Assembly: GCA_019775845.1 (NCBI GenBank)
Contig: JADQAV010000002.1
Span: 2,418,001-2,482,000, forward strand
DNA: 64,000 nucleotides
Reading direction: 5' to 3'
DNA from: Myrmaecium sp. VS I D KN 1
Taxonomy: Eukaryota; Ascomycota; Dothideomycetes; Valsariales; Valsariaceae
The notes beneath the pieces were generated by a model. That model ran no database searches. It was not told the origin of the DNA and worked only from the letters and a program-made list of their open reading frames with translations. Position 1 is the first letter of the stretch. Every line of letters starts with the position of its first letter. Shown one piece after another: positions 1 through 13,014 of the stretch. The position numbers and the translations under genes were made by a program.

Positions 1-1335
1 GAAGAAAGAGAGCAAGGGGAGGGGGCGAGTAGTGGTTCATATAATAGTTAGTCGTCAGTCACACGGACTACCGTCCCCCTCTCCACACGGCGATCCGGTG
101 AGTGGGACGGGGTCCATGGGGAATGGGAAAGGGGAAGGCGCGCATCCAGGAGCTCTGGACAAAAGGGTTCCTGGCGGAGAGCAGCGGAAGGGGGAGCTTC
201 CGTCCTGGACGAATGGGCGAGCTGACGGATCGTTACCCCACGGGGAAAGGGGAGAGGGAAAGAAAGGTGTGCGTTTAAAGTTGCACGCGTTACCCCTACG
301 ACATCCGCAGTGGCACAACGCGAATCAGCTGGTCGGCGTCGTGATCATGATGAGGGTGGACGAGAGAGTTTGGGGTGGGTGGGAGAGCTCGCTTACCCCA
401 CAGACGTGGGTCCGGAGAGGCGGATGTGGGGTTGCTAGCGGTGTGCGGAGAATGGGGCACGGGAGTGGACGGTAGGTAGCCACTAACTACTATTTAGTCC
501 TTCACATCATCCTAGCTCAACCACATCTATATATCCATGATCTGAGATGACCATGGTCGCTCTCCTGAATGAATGAATAATGACTGGCAGTTCGCTAATT
601 GCGTCGCTCCAGAACATCGAGAGACACCCCTGATGTTACGAGGAAGAGTACAGAGGAAAGTGGGAACGGCCATCCCCCTCAGCTGTCGTCCTCTACTGTA
701 CGCAGGCTCCCATCCGTAACAGTTACCTCACCACACTATGCTCTCCTCCTTGCGACGCTGAGGGGAGCAACACTGACACCGCATCCAAAAGTGTCCGAAC
801 CAAGCAGAGCGGAAATCCTGCGGAGGAACGGAAGCGATCTGAGTCGTCAACTAGTGACCAACTAGTGCGTGCATACTAGTTCACTCGTGGGGAGGGCTTC
901 GGATGAAAGGCTCGCTGAGCTTTGAGCGTTCTCGTTCGCTGCCAACCAAATCGAGCTGGCCTTGACGCATCGTCCTGACAACAACTTGCCCAACGCGTGC
1001 GTAACTGAGACTCCAGAGGACTTCATCCAGCTCGTTCATCTCTCACCGCCAAACTCGAGGCCATTGATCGTCCGCATCTTCTCCTTCGACGTACCAATTC
1101 CGGCTCGGATGAATTTGATTAGTCATCCGGTGGCCGGTCACGTGATAAATTGCCAAACCCCTGCAACGGATGTGGCGCTTCAAACCACGCCTCAATGTGG
1201 CTCAACCCGATAACGCGGGCAAAGGCGGTGGCAGAATTTTGTGCTTTTCTCGACCAGCCAGTCCGCTCCCCATCACCACCGTCCGTCCCTGTGTGCGAAC
1301 AAAGTTTGGGATAGCATAACGCTCACGACGCAATC
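1..1335. other. Left-edge intergenic region upstream of KRR1
   Basis: No supported gene. Several open frames of 60-150 codons occur on both strands, but they show no recognisable domain and no splice structure. The stretch from about 1 to 480 is purine-rich on the + strand. The promoter of the downstream KRR1 gene must lie in the right-hand part; a palindromic TCACGTGA is listed separately. Confidence 0.6.
1138..1145. promoter_or_regulatory. TCACGTGA palindrome (E-box, Cbf1-type) upstream of KRR1
   Basis: A perfect 8-bp palindrome, TCACGTGA, lies about 190 bp before the KRR1 start codon. CACGTGA is the core bound by Cbf1-family bHLH factors in ascomycetes, and Cbf1 is known in Candida to take part in ribosomal gene control. 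That it works here is inference from sequence and position only. Confidence 0.35.
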
Positions 1336-2520
<1,185 letters not shown>

Positions 2521-3358
2521 GCCCTGCGTTCCTCCTGGGTCTTCCCTTGTTCTTCTCCGTTTTATTCCCTTTCTCTTCTCCTTCTCAATGCATCGCGGGG
2601 GCAGTGGCGTTTGGAGGCGTTCCTCTCTCTTTCTTTGTTCTATATCTTGACCTCTCTGCATGGCGGAAATATGAATGAATTCCGTTGACGCGAATCGTCG
2701 GCGACCATATCTACTACAACATGTCTTTTCCTTTGAACAACCCTTTTTCCCAAAGAAAATATCCCCTACGGGGGTCTTGAAATCAAAACGCACTCCTACC
2801 CCTCTTTCCTTCTTCTTGCAATCATCCCGTCCGTTCAATAATGACAGAACGACATGAACATCGTAGTCGGTGTTATTATGTCCTCTCCCTCTCCTCAGTA
2901 GGCATAATCCTTGTACCTTTCTTCTAGAGGAGAAGAAAAGGCAGAGGAGGAGGGATAGGTGGTCCTGTACCAGACCCCCTGCCCATGCCAGGCTAGGCCA
3001 GCTCAGCGAGGCCAGTGAGGTTGTGTTAGTCCAAGAGGAAAGCGTTTAGGAAGATGATTGACCTGTGAGAATCAAGGGGAGGTGCGCGAAAGGGGAGGGG
3101 AGAGAGGGAAAATTCTGAACGCGTGTATATATATGCATATATGTGTTACAGTGAGGAAGAGGTAGCAATAATCGGAGAGATGGAGACGAGTGAAAAAGAG
3201 GAAAGAAACACGTCCTCTTCTCTCTTTTTCTCAAAAGAAAATTTGCATACAGTCATGTCATAACATATATATAGTTATATACGGTAAACACAAGGATACG
3301 GATGAAATAGACCGTCTTAGCAGAACAGCGGAAAAAGGGGCATAGATCTGGTGAACTG

Positions 3359-3395
<37 letters not shown>

Positions 3396-4255
3396 ATGCA
3401 TCTATGTAAGGTTCTATATATATATGTCTGTATGTACGTATATGTGAGTATGTATAACAAATCCCTCCCAAACCCCTTCTTGACCCATGATGTTTTTCTT
3501 TTCTTGGTTCCATCGTTGTATCTAAGTTGTCGGTAAGTGTCGGTCCCGTCCGAGTCTATCTATGTATGAGTCTTGAATTGTCGGTTTCTAAATGCAGTCG
3601 ATGATGGCGTTTTTTTTCGGTGGGATGAATGCTGATGATGACCATGCCGTTCCAAACAGAACTTCTTTTTTCGCTTCCTACCTCCCCAACCACCCCTACA
3701 AACCGTCCCGTCATATCTTCATGCGCCCGCCATCGGATGATGGGATCATCATGCTGAGAAAGATGAGAAAAGAGAAAGGCGAGAGTCAAAAAACAACAGC
3801 CAACCGTAAATGCCAAGAGCGAGGGAGAGAAGGAAAAAAAGGAGAAGATGCTTTGATGATGACCAGCGCCGTTTTTTTTTGGATGCAAAGCGGCCTTCAA
3901 AGGCACAAAGTTCAGAGCCCCTTCCCGTCTAAATACTTTTTTTCGTCTAAGGCCACCGAGAAAATTTTTAAAGCAAGGAGAAACTGATGGCAGAGAAAAA
4001 GAAAGGGAAAGCAAAAAACAGAAAAAATGAAAACAATATGGACACATCGAGAGAGCAAGGGCTACACTCTCACCCCTGACTGCTCGCTCCTCAACGGCGC
4101 TAATTTTTCTTCTTTTTCTTGGATAAAACGCCCGAAACGCACCCGACGTATGCAAAAAAAAATTGGATCTTGAAAACACCGTGTCATGCTAAAAAAGAGA
4201 AGTCGCCTGCATAAGGATGGGGGACTCTTTCAAGCCGAAGGACTCAGGCCACCGC
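2521..4255. other. Convergent intergenic region between KRR1 and the C2H2 factor
   Basis: Holds the two 3' untranslated regions. It is A/T- and homopolymer-rich, with a TA/TG microsatellite (listed separately). Open frames on both strands, such as 3556-4179 (-), are low-complexity and lack domains, so I do not call them genes. Confidence 0.6.
3359..3396. repeat. (TA)n(TG)n compound microsatellite
   Basis: About ten TA dinucleotides run directly into about eight TG dinucleotides. It lies in the 3' intergenic space between two convergent genes. A shorter TATATA/TGTA tract follows to about 3440. Confidence 0.9.
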
Positions 4256-7200
4256 CTAAGCAATCGGAGTGAACAAAAGCTTCATGTCGATCGTCAAATC
4301 TTCCACGCCGTAATTTTCGTCTATTTTCGTAACTGAGCCGAGATCCTGCCCGCGCTTGTCTTGCTCCGAGGCAACAAACGATCGGATCGACTTGAGGAGG
4401 TTAAACACTTGGTGGAAACGCGCGTCCGGCGACGCCTGCCAATCCACTGCCCGGTTGTTCTTGAGAAACATGGTCGCCAAATAGTAGAAGTGGACACCAT
4501 CCCTGCAGAACCCGACCCGACGTATCTCCGGCTGGTTCGGGGGGTACTGCAGTTGCGTGTCCAGGTCCCAGGTTTTCTTCCACTTTTCAATTGCATTGTT
4601 GATCATCCTTAACATCTGATGCGCTTGGGGTAGCTGTCCGACAATGCCATCAGTTGGAGTCACGTGTCCGCTTGTGTTGCTGCTATTGGTGCCGCTCGAG
4701 CTGTCTCCTGCGACCCAGTCGTTTGGAGAAACCGGCGTGTTCGAACCGCTGGAGGGCAGGCCATTGAACGCATTACCTTGGGACAGGTGACGTTGCACGT
4801 TCCATATTTGAATATGGATAGCATGTATCAGGACAAACTTCGAGAATGCATTGGTGGACCGCGGCTGGAAGTCCTTGCCGGACGTCAACAGAAAAGTGAG
4901 AGCATCGCGCATGTAGAGTTGGTTGACACGGCCACTTCCCGTGATGTTTCGAGTCTGGTGACTGGGGCCATTGATGCCGATGGCATCAGCGAAATCTTGC
5001 GATGTCCTAGCCTCCCACACCGCATCGTCCGCGGGAAGGGGAAGCTGAATCTCAAGGACGTCCTTCAACTGCGGGGGACAATTGAAAAAGATCACCATGG
5101 CAGCGTCCAGCAGGAAGATGATGTACATCGCTCGCACACGCTTCTCCTGCTCAACCCATGTCATCCAGTTGTATGTACTGATTTCCTGATGATCCAGTTG
5201 CCCGTGTTGATGCAGGATGCTGAAACTCGGATGGTCCTTTCGGAGAGTGTTGAGCAGTCCCATCCTTCGAGCAATGACCACAAGCTTGGAAAAGTCGTTC
5301 CGCGCTTGCATACGTTGCGGTTGACTTCCATGCCATATGAAGAGGGCTTGCATGAGAGATAGCGCCTGCAGCTCCTCAAGATCAGCGGCCATTTGTTCCG
5401 TCGCAGCTGTATTGTCTTCGCGAGGACCATCCACAAGCCGGAGAACTTGCGAGGTACGCATGACCGCAGACTTGGACATCTCCATCAACCACCGGACTTC
5501 CTGTACGCTGATACGGTCAGAGTAGACGGCACCGATGCATGCCATGATCAGAAGAAGGCCGTTGTTGACAGGCTGCGGGTTGAAGGTTGGCATGTGAAGT
5601 AGCGGGAAGTGGTGGTGGAAGTGCTTGAACATTTCCAAAAAGTGTTTTAAGTTATCCTCAGTCATCACCTTGCGCAAGTTGTCCTGAGCTGAAGCATCGC
5701 CAGCGTCAGGGCTGCACAGATCGATAAGCGCCTCCGGTTTGCCCTGCAAGGGATCCGGAGAAGAACCTGGGTCCCAGTGGTTGAAGATGGGGGCGGAATC
5801 TCCATAGCTAGGGTATAAACCGTTGAAGATTGCTCCGGTCGAGGCATCGCCTGGTGGGGTATGGAAGTGATTGGTCCCCATGTCTACCTCAGCTTTTAAC
5901 GAGGGGGCGGGTCCGGCCATGGTCGTTGACGATATCATGAAGCTGCCTTGTCCTCCGGCATGAAAGGAATCACTCCATCCCAAATGGTGCGCCTGTCCAT
6001 TTGTAAGTTCGTCGAGGTTAGGCATAGCTCGCCCGAAAGGAGCAGAGTTGGAGTCCTCACTCTTAGCCATGCCATTGGGTTGCATTTGCGTCTCCGTCAC
6101 AGAGGAATTATATCCAAAGCCACTGGGCATCGGCACGGAAGTCTGAGCCTGCTGCTGCGGGGTTCCGAAAGGGCTGACGCCGTGCGACATGGTTCCTAAA
6201 GAAGCAGGGGACCTGAAATCGTTGGTGCCGTCGAAATTGACCCTCCCGCCAGAGTTCATGAAATCGAGCGCGGACATGCTTCTACGGTTCTCGTGCATCG
6301 GGTTACCACCGCGAATCAGGCTGTTCGATCTCGAGGTACGTGCGGAAATCGAGGGTCGGTGGTCGCCGTAGTTGGGCTGCTGCTGCTGCTGTTGCTGCTG
6401 CTGTTGCTGCTGCTCGGTCGCCAGAGAGGGCAATCCCGCGGCGAGCGGGTTGAACGAGGAGGGATCTGAATAAGGCATGGAAGTAGGCATGAAGCTCTGG
6501 TCAGTAGGACCGGTAGCGTTCATCCTGTTCTTACGTAAGTGAGACTGCGAGTTCGCCAGGTGGTTTGCGCCGGTGGGGTTCCCGCGGCGGATGGAGCATT
6601 TCTGAAAGTGGCGCTTCAGAATGTCGCTGCGCGAAAAGGTATCCTTGCACAGATGGCACTGGTAAGGCCTCTCGCCGGTGTCTGTCATTGTCAGCATACG
6701 TACTACCACGGGGCATCCTTAACTCACGTCTCAGCAGATGGCGCTTGAGATGCTTCAGGTGCAAATACGTCTTGTTGCAGTGAGGACACTCGAACTTGTT
6801 GTCCGCGTTCTTGGTCGGGTTCGTGATTGTCTTGCCGGAGGCAGGGGCGGGCCGTCCCGGATGGGTAGGAAGCACTCCTCTACGTCCCTGCTGCCCGACC
6901 ACATGCACCGGCTCGGGCTCCTGGTTCGGAAGAACAGGCGGTTGTCCGTACATTTGCGACTGGTGGGGGAAATGCACGGGAAGGCCGCCAAGTCCATTCT
7001 GGCCCATGGGTCCCCGGAGGTCCTGCAGATGAGGCGGCAGCGGCGCAGGCGCGATCGCGTGCTGGGACGGATGCGCGCCGGCGGTGGAGAGACCACCTGG
7101 CTGCGGGTTTCCGTATGGCATACCATAGGAAGGAGAAGGCTGCAGCGGGCGAAGGGGAGGGTGCGGCGCGGCGGAGGACATCGAACCCTGGCCAGCAGAA

Positions 7201-7430
7201 GTGGTAGGAGTGTGGGGAGTGACGGGAGTGTGCGGCGCACTGCCGTTTTGCTGCTGCCCATACAGAGACGAGATTGACGCGAACTGGGAGGAGGCCCCGT
7301 TGAGCGGCGGCAGCGTATGAAGCTGGCCGTGAGAGTTGGAATAGGATTGCTGCAAACCCTGTGCGTTCATGGGCTGCGCGAGGCCGCCGGCCGACGCGGA
7401 GAGCGTGTTGGAGCGGAATTGATCGTCCAT
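4256..7430 (-). CDS. C2H2 zinc-finger transcription factor with fungal-specific Fungal_trans domain
   Basis: Probable nuclear DNA-binding regulator. Exons on the minus strand are 7430-6728 and 6681-4256, giving 1042 aa. The 46-bp intron (GTGAGT...GACAATGACAG) joins LKRHLLR to HTGERPYQC and so restores the linker between two fingers. Finger 1 (about 214-236) is a standard C2H2. Finger 2 (about 242-262, CHLCKDTFSRSDILKRHFQKC without the first residue of context) ends in Cys, so it is C2HC. Upstream is a long Pro/Gln/Ser-rich region (ALSASAGGL-like start), and downstream a polyglutamine run (about 335-350). The Fungal_trans-type middle homology region starts near MTEDNLKHFLEMFKHFHHHF and includes HMPTF and GAVYSDR. 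Close relatives occur throughout Pezizomycotina, but I cannot name the regulon. The leader is long and pyrimidine-rich. Confidence 0.93.
6377..6415 (-). repeat. CAG/CAA tract coding polyglutamine
   Basis: About thirteen glutamine codons, mostly CAG with a few interrupting CAA, inside the transcription factor gene between the zinc fingers and the middle homology region. The CAA interruptions suggest selection for the protein run rather than simple slippage. Confidence 0.85.
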
Positions 7431-7609
7431 GATACGCGGAAATTAGGCACGGTCAGCAGAATCGCAACCGTGAACTGAGGTCTGTCGAAGACTCATCCGC
7501 CGGGGAAAAAGTGGTGTAGGCGGAGCTCGGTTGGTGGAGCGGACGTTATGCGGCGTGGTGTGGAGTTGACGATATCGAGCTCGAGCTGGACGCAGGGGGA
7601 AAAAAGAAT

Positions 7610-7740
7610 GGGAGTGATAGGTGGGGGCGGGGGGTTGATGGGGGGTGATGCGAGAGAATCGTGTGTATGGTGGAGGGAGGGGTGGAGGAAGGTGGAGGAG
7701 GGTGGAGGAGGGTGGGAGGGAAGGGGTGGGAGGAGCGGCC
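7610..7740 (+). repeat. G-run-rich, quadruplex-prone tract in the transcription factor leader
   Basis: Dense runs of three to six G on the + strand, including GGGGGCGGGGGGTTGATGG and a series of GGTGGAGGA units. The opposite strand would be the transcribed leader sense strand of the C2H2 factor, so the mRNA leader is C-rich. The pattern is visible directly; quadruplex formation is inference. Confidence 0.5.
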
Positions 7741-7800
7741 GGCGAGTTCTTCTGGAACGTGGAAAAACTCTATCCGTGGAGGGAGGGAAGGGCGGAACGG

Positions 7801-7829
7801 GCGGACAGGGCAGGACAGGGCAGGACAGG
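7801..7829. repeat. GGACAGGGCA minisatellite
   Basis: Three near-perfect copies of a 10-bp GGACAGGGCA unit in the putative leader of the C2H2 factor gene. Confidence 0.8.
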
Positions 7830-8160
7830 TGAGGGAACGGGGAAAGGTGGGAATCGAAAGGACAAGGTGGACGGGAGGAAGAGAGTCGAGTGGAAGAGAG
7901 GGACGACGGGAGAGGAAAGAAAAAAAAAATTGGCCCGAGACGCGCGATGAGCGAACGACCGGCTCTTGTGTTGTGGCGGCGGAAGGGGACCAAGGACTCG
8001 GCTGTAAGGTAGCAGCCAGAGAATGTTGAGGTTGGTAGTAGGTAGGAATATTTTTTTACACACCCACTGCACACACACGCACGCACTTCCCTTTCCCTCT
8101 CTCGCTCGCCCTCTTCTCTACTACCCTACCTAGGTGGTAATAGTTAGTTAGATCCCTTCT

Positions 8161-8216
8161 GTCCTTCCTTCCTTCCTTCCCTCCCTCCCTCCCTCGCTCC
8201 CTCCTTCTCTCTCTTG
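8161..8216. repeat. Pyrimidine-rich CCTT/CCCT tract
   Basis: Tandem CCTT units pass into CCCT units and then a CT-rich tail. Such tracts are common near fungal core promoters. It lies about 750 bp upstream of the C2H2 factor start, in antisense orientation to that gene. Confidence 0.8.
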
Positions 8217-9005
8217 CGCGCGCGCGGAGAGGTTGGTCGTCGGCTCTAAATTGCAGTCGTGTCGTGGTTCGACAGTTGGACAGACCAGAGTTTGACCGCG
8301 CAGATCTGGAGACCCACTTTGCACCGAAGCCTTCTCAGCCTCACCCGTCCAGAGTGGACTCGCTTGTCGCTGACTTTACACGTTCAGGCACCGTGCAGGG
8401 GTGCCGAAAGAAGGATTTTCCTAGCCGCCGAATGGCTCTCCTCTCCGCCGCGTGTTTTCCCGCCGTGCGTCGCCCAGCTGGCAAAGCAGAAGGGGTCCAA
8501 GGACGATGGACGGTGTTTGCGACAGCGAAGTCACGGAGCAGGCACGGACGGTGTCGGGTCACTGGGTACTGTGCTGTAGGTACTGTACTAACGCAGATCA
8601 AAGAGGCGGAATGGACGGGCGAAAGGCAAAGGGCGTGGAGGGTGGAGGGTGGAAAAACGAAGAGGAGAGGAATGGACGGCGTGATGGTTGCAGCGGTAGT
8701 GTCTGTTAGAGGGGGATGATGAAAGGGCTCTAGTCAATGTACGAGCAGGAAAAGGTCGGACGAGCGAGGTGTGAGGTTAGAGGGAAGTCCCTGGTAGACG
8801 ACAATGCTACCTCCTAGCAGGTACCCGACCTTACCAAGGGCGGTCAGTACTTTACCCAAAGTAGGAAGAAAGCCTTTCCAGAGCCAGGTGGAAAGCTTCC
8901 GACGCAACGACGCCCGGCCTAGCTGGGATCTCTGCCCTCCGATTACGCAAAACCGCTGCGACCAGACGACCCTAGGAGGACGGTGGCAGTAGTTACCTCA
9001 GCATG

Positions 9006-9033
9006 CTGGAAACTGGAAACTGGAAACTGGAAA
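9006..9033. repeat. CTGGAAA tandem repeat
   Basis: Four copies of a 7-bp CTGGAAA unit in the gene-poor region. Confidence 0.8.
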
Positions 9034-10187
9034 CGTGAAGCTGGTGAGGCACCTCAGGGCACTAAACGGCCGCCGACAGCCACGGGACACCTGATGGTTC
9101 TATCTGGAGCTTGCCCTCCATTGCTACTGCTCGCCAGACCGGCCTGCAGAATACCGCCACGGTATGTGATGTGCGCTCTGCCACTTGGTCGCCGCTCACA
9201 GGTACCTAAGGTACCTACGGTATGTACGTATACTGCTCCGAGTGCTCAGGTACCTTGCCTACCTGCTGTCTGTGCAGTGTGTGCACTTGTGCTCCCACCG
9301 CTGCTGTCCCTCCCCGCAGACCGAGAGAGGCTACGCTCGGGGCGTGCTGTTGTCACCTACACATTGGCATGACATGGCCGTGAAGGATGATGTCGGTGAT
9401 GCGGTGAAAAAAAGCGAGGGATGCAAATGGAGGGGGCGGGGAGGAAGGCAAGGCATCCCCCATGTTTATTAATCGCTCATCAATATTGATCTGGCTCGCT
9501 CATTCAGAAGCTGGACTCTCATGTGCGCTCTCGTGTTTGGGTACCCTGGAATCTCTGGGAGCACACGTTAGTAATTCAAGTACCTATGCGGTAACCACGA
9601 AACATTGGACGAGGCATCGGCCGGGATGCGAGGTCGGTCATCCGCAAGTTCTCTTCGGTTTATCAAAGTACTGTACGTGTCGTGGGTGACTGACTACCTT
9701 GCTCACTGAGGTACTCTTTGGAGTCGATCATAGGCGAAACGAAGCCCTTTGCAAGACTCGGCACATGTAAGATAGGTACAGCACAACATCCCCAGCGCGG
9801 TTCAGACAGACCCTGGAAAAGCCTCTTCATCAACCAAGCCCCTGGTCGGCGGCAAGCGTAACGGCGGAGGGGAAAGGGTTCATGAAATCTTTGTCTTCAC
9901 CATCCTCGGGCTTGGTACGGTGAGCGATGAGCGATGAGCAATGTATCCAAACGGGATCCAACCGGTGGCCAATAGCCCTCTGTCCGCAGGCCTTCCTAGG
10001 CAAAAGGCCCGCGCGCGCAAAGTACTCTCTCTCTTTGTTTCTTCTAGTGAGTACAGCGCATGCATCGCGCGACGGGGTCATGCGTGAAGCCGTTTAAGCA
10101 CTTATGCATAAAAAAGAAGATAAGATACCCTTTGAGAATCTGCTGTATTGTACCGTTGCCCGGAACCTGGACAGGGACAGCGAGGGA

Positions 10188-10427
10188 CCAAGGCTACACC
10201 GGAAAAGTCATGGCCCAGCCAACGTCTTGTCGACCTTTCTCCTATAAGAAAACCTAGGTTTAAAGGCCATTTTTAACGGCTATAGAGTATCTAGATTAAA
10301 AAATAATAGAATTGATATTAATCTAGCTATCTCTAAAAAATCTAGTTATCTTATAGCGTGCTATTAATTACTTATTATTAGGGATATATTATTTCGCGGG
10401 GCCACGACTTTTCCGGTGTAGCCTTGG
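10188..10427. mobile_element. MITE-like non-autonomous DNA transposon with 29-bp terminal inverted repeats
   Basis: The left end (10188-10216) begins CCAAGGCTACACCGGAAAAG and the right end (10399-10427) is its reverse complement over 29 bp with a single transition mismatch. The total span is 240 bp. The interior (about 10250-10395) is very AT-rich, with repeated ATCTAG and CTATAG/TTATAG words, and codes for nothing. Size, inverted ends and lack of coding capacity fit a miniature inverted-repeat element. The flanks (GCGAGGGA on the left, ACAGTGGG on the right) show no clean target-site duplication, so the ends may be trimmed or the superfamily may be unusual. No second copy is in this window. 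The AT-rich core is compatible with repeat-induced point mutation, which is inference. Confidence 0.75.
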
Positions 10428-13014
10428 ACAGTGGGCGCGAGGGCGCCTAACAACTTGTCAGGCTTGCTGGCTGGCCCCGGAGTTAACACTGGGATGACAG
10501 CTGGCTGGCGGGGGATGCTCGCTGCACTCACGCAATCCGATAGCGGCAGCTGCATACAGTACAAACCTTGTACCTTGAGGTACCTATGGATGGCGTGGCA
10601 TGGCATTGCTCGCCGTGGCTAAACGGCATCACCGTCTCATGTTTCTGCGTCTCGAGGAGGTGAGAGGTTGTTTGTGCAACGATGCCCCTCGCGCTCACTG
10701 GCTGTCTTGACGATGCCCCTTCCGACCTAGCGCACCAGGGCGTGGCCGGAATAGGCACTCCCGGACGCTGCGGCTTCGGCGCGCGTCGCCTTATTTCCGT
10801 CAACGTTGGCCCATCCCAGCCGACCAGCGTCCCCAAAGCACTCCGGCCACAACAATTCACGGATCAGGATGCCCTGCCAGCAGCCCTTTCTGCCAGCGGC
10901 GTCCTTCTCTCCTCTCTCCATCGCCATGGGTGCAAGTTCTCACAGGCAGTCGATGGTCTTTGCCGTGACGCCACCCAGATACGCGCGGTTCCTTGGCATC
11001 ACGCATGGCTCCCGCTCCCTGCCTGTGTGCTGCAGCCGCCGTGCCTGGCCAATCGCACCGACTGACAGCGCCCTGTCCGCGTCACGGAAGGCAGAACGCT
11101 CGTTCGTTCAAGGCTTCCCGGCCTGGGTTTTGCTTTTTCTGTATGGCTGGGACGGGTCCTGGCAGGCCTCCGCAACTCCGCAAAGTCCCGCAATTCTCGC
11201 AACGTCGTGGACCTGATGAACGGCTGGAGTTGTCGGAGGGGGGGGGGGGACGACCGCGGCGGCAGCCCAGCAGCGCACAGGGACAGACACTGGAGCAGGA
11301 TCTTTGAATCTGACGAACGGATCATTCGCGACCCCTGTGGCCTGCGGGATTTCGTGGCCGATCTCTCGGCACGCGCGCTCCGCCGGCCAGCCTGACGGTG
11401 AGGTCCTTTCGACAACTCTATTTTCTTCAATATAACCCCGAATTAAGTCCTTTCATCCTAACGAGGCACTACCACCAAAGAAAACCCTTCGCTAGCGGTG
11501 TCATTCGGCCGCAACACACAGTGCCGTGGCCGAGCGAAATCTGGCATCGGAGCATTGTCCTTCGGGACGGCGTTCAGCCCCGCCAATCGGCTGCGAGAAC
11601 GTGGGATGACCTACCACCTGGTACATATGAGGCGCAACAAAAGTGCCGGTCGGCAACCATGGCGCCGTTTCACTTTCCAGTAGTCTAGTGGTCTGTTCCC
11701 AACTAGCAAGAAACAATGACGATGATGGCCCTTGTTCATGCTGAAGGGCATTTGCAAAGCGGTGAACGCGTAACTGCCTAGCATCCTTGTCAGCATCCGT
11801 CCACAGGCATTCGGTCGGGGTCTTCGAGATCCGCATGCCGGTACGGCAGGTGCCGGTGTGTTCTGAGGAGAGAGCAACTGGGTGCCGCCGATGGCGAGCC
11901 TGAGGCGGCCCGATTTGCCCCGGTCTCGAAGGACGGTGCCAAGATACCTTGCTTGGGGGATGGACAAGCTTTTGCTCCGTCTGCTTTGCAGAGATGGACG
12001 ACACCCACCGAACATGGGGACTGTGGAGATACAGAAGGCAACAAGCAGAGAAGCCTCCACACTTAACGACCATTCTCCGCAGCGGGCCGCCATTGATCAT
12101 GCCGGTTAACTGTGGGGAGGCTCCCCCATGCGGGAATGCTTGATTTCAGGTGAGAGGGCAAATGCGCATGAAGACTGCAAGTGGGCTCCTGGGCTGCAGA
12201 CTGGTAGGAAAGTTGTGAATGGTGCCCTGGGCCAAGGTCCGGCGACGCGACGAGGCGCTCCGGAAAGACTTCAGTGTGCCTCTTCGCATGAGCTGTCGCT
12301 TGAGTTATACATACAAGGGTTACCAGGGGCACGAAAGGACGAGATCAAGAAGGTGCTACAACTGCAATTTGGTACGCACAATGTGCCTGTCTGCATTGTG
12401 GAACAGTGCTGAATGAATAAAGAGCCATGGCAGCAGATTCTCAGCTTGTCGAGGTGGCATGATCACGGCCGTCAACCTCCCAAGGCGCACGTCGAAGAAA
12501 GTATCCTAACATCGTACCTCCAAAGTCCACAGTATGGTGCTGGAAGGCAGAGAGTTGGGAAAACACCGAACTCGAATACAGCGGGCAAGTAATTTGCTAA
12601 CGTGCTTTCTCAAACAGCACTACGTTGCCAAGTGCCTTGAAGATAAGACGTTGTGTGCGGGTGTGGAGGTGGGTTCCATTGCGGGGCAACCCTTGATCTT
12701 CCAGCTCCTCCAATCGTAACAAGCTACCTATTTTCGGGGGATCCAAGTGTGGAGTTGTTGTTAAGCCTGCAACATACTCCCGACGTTAGGATCAATAACG
12801 CAATGGCACGGAACAGCCGCATAATAAATACGGCTTGTAGGCAGATTAGGTGACTTCACGACGGCCTCCATGGGAAGTCGAGCGGAACACCAAGGTCCGA
12901 ATTGCATGTCCTCTGTATATAACGGAACTAACACCCCGAGCCAAGCAGCAGACGTAAACGAATGCAAGATATGACTTGCGTGTACAATCAAATCGCTGAA
13001 ACTAGCATAAGCCC

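Larger units (their letters stand above)
7431..13014. other. 5.6-kb gene-poor region
   Basis: No convincing gene. 7440-8250 is probably the 5' leader and promoter of the C2H2 factor: it is strongly purine-rich on the + strand with long G runs (7610-7740) and ends in a CCTT/CCCT repeat. 8700-10000 contains many GGTACC/TACCT palindromes. A MITE-like element occupies 10188-10427. 10430-13000 is of ordinary base composition with many overlapping short open frames (for example 11501-12100 on the minus strand) that lack domains or splice logic. Confidence 0.55.

Noticed and set aside
3556-4179. 207-codon open frame on the minus strand
   Set aside because: It lies in the 3' flank of the C2H2 factor, is homopolymer-rich, and has no domain or separate promoter.
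7493-8086. 197-codon minus-strand open frame
   Set aside because: A Pro/Ser/Arg low-complexity product of the pyrimidine-rich leader of the C2H2 factor; no domain.
11501-12100. Overlapping 199- and 160-codon minus-strand open frames in the gene-poor block
   Set aside because: Two frames are open over the same span, neither with a family motif or intron logic, as expected by chance in GC-balanced noncoding DNA.
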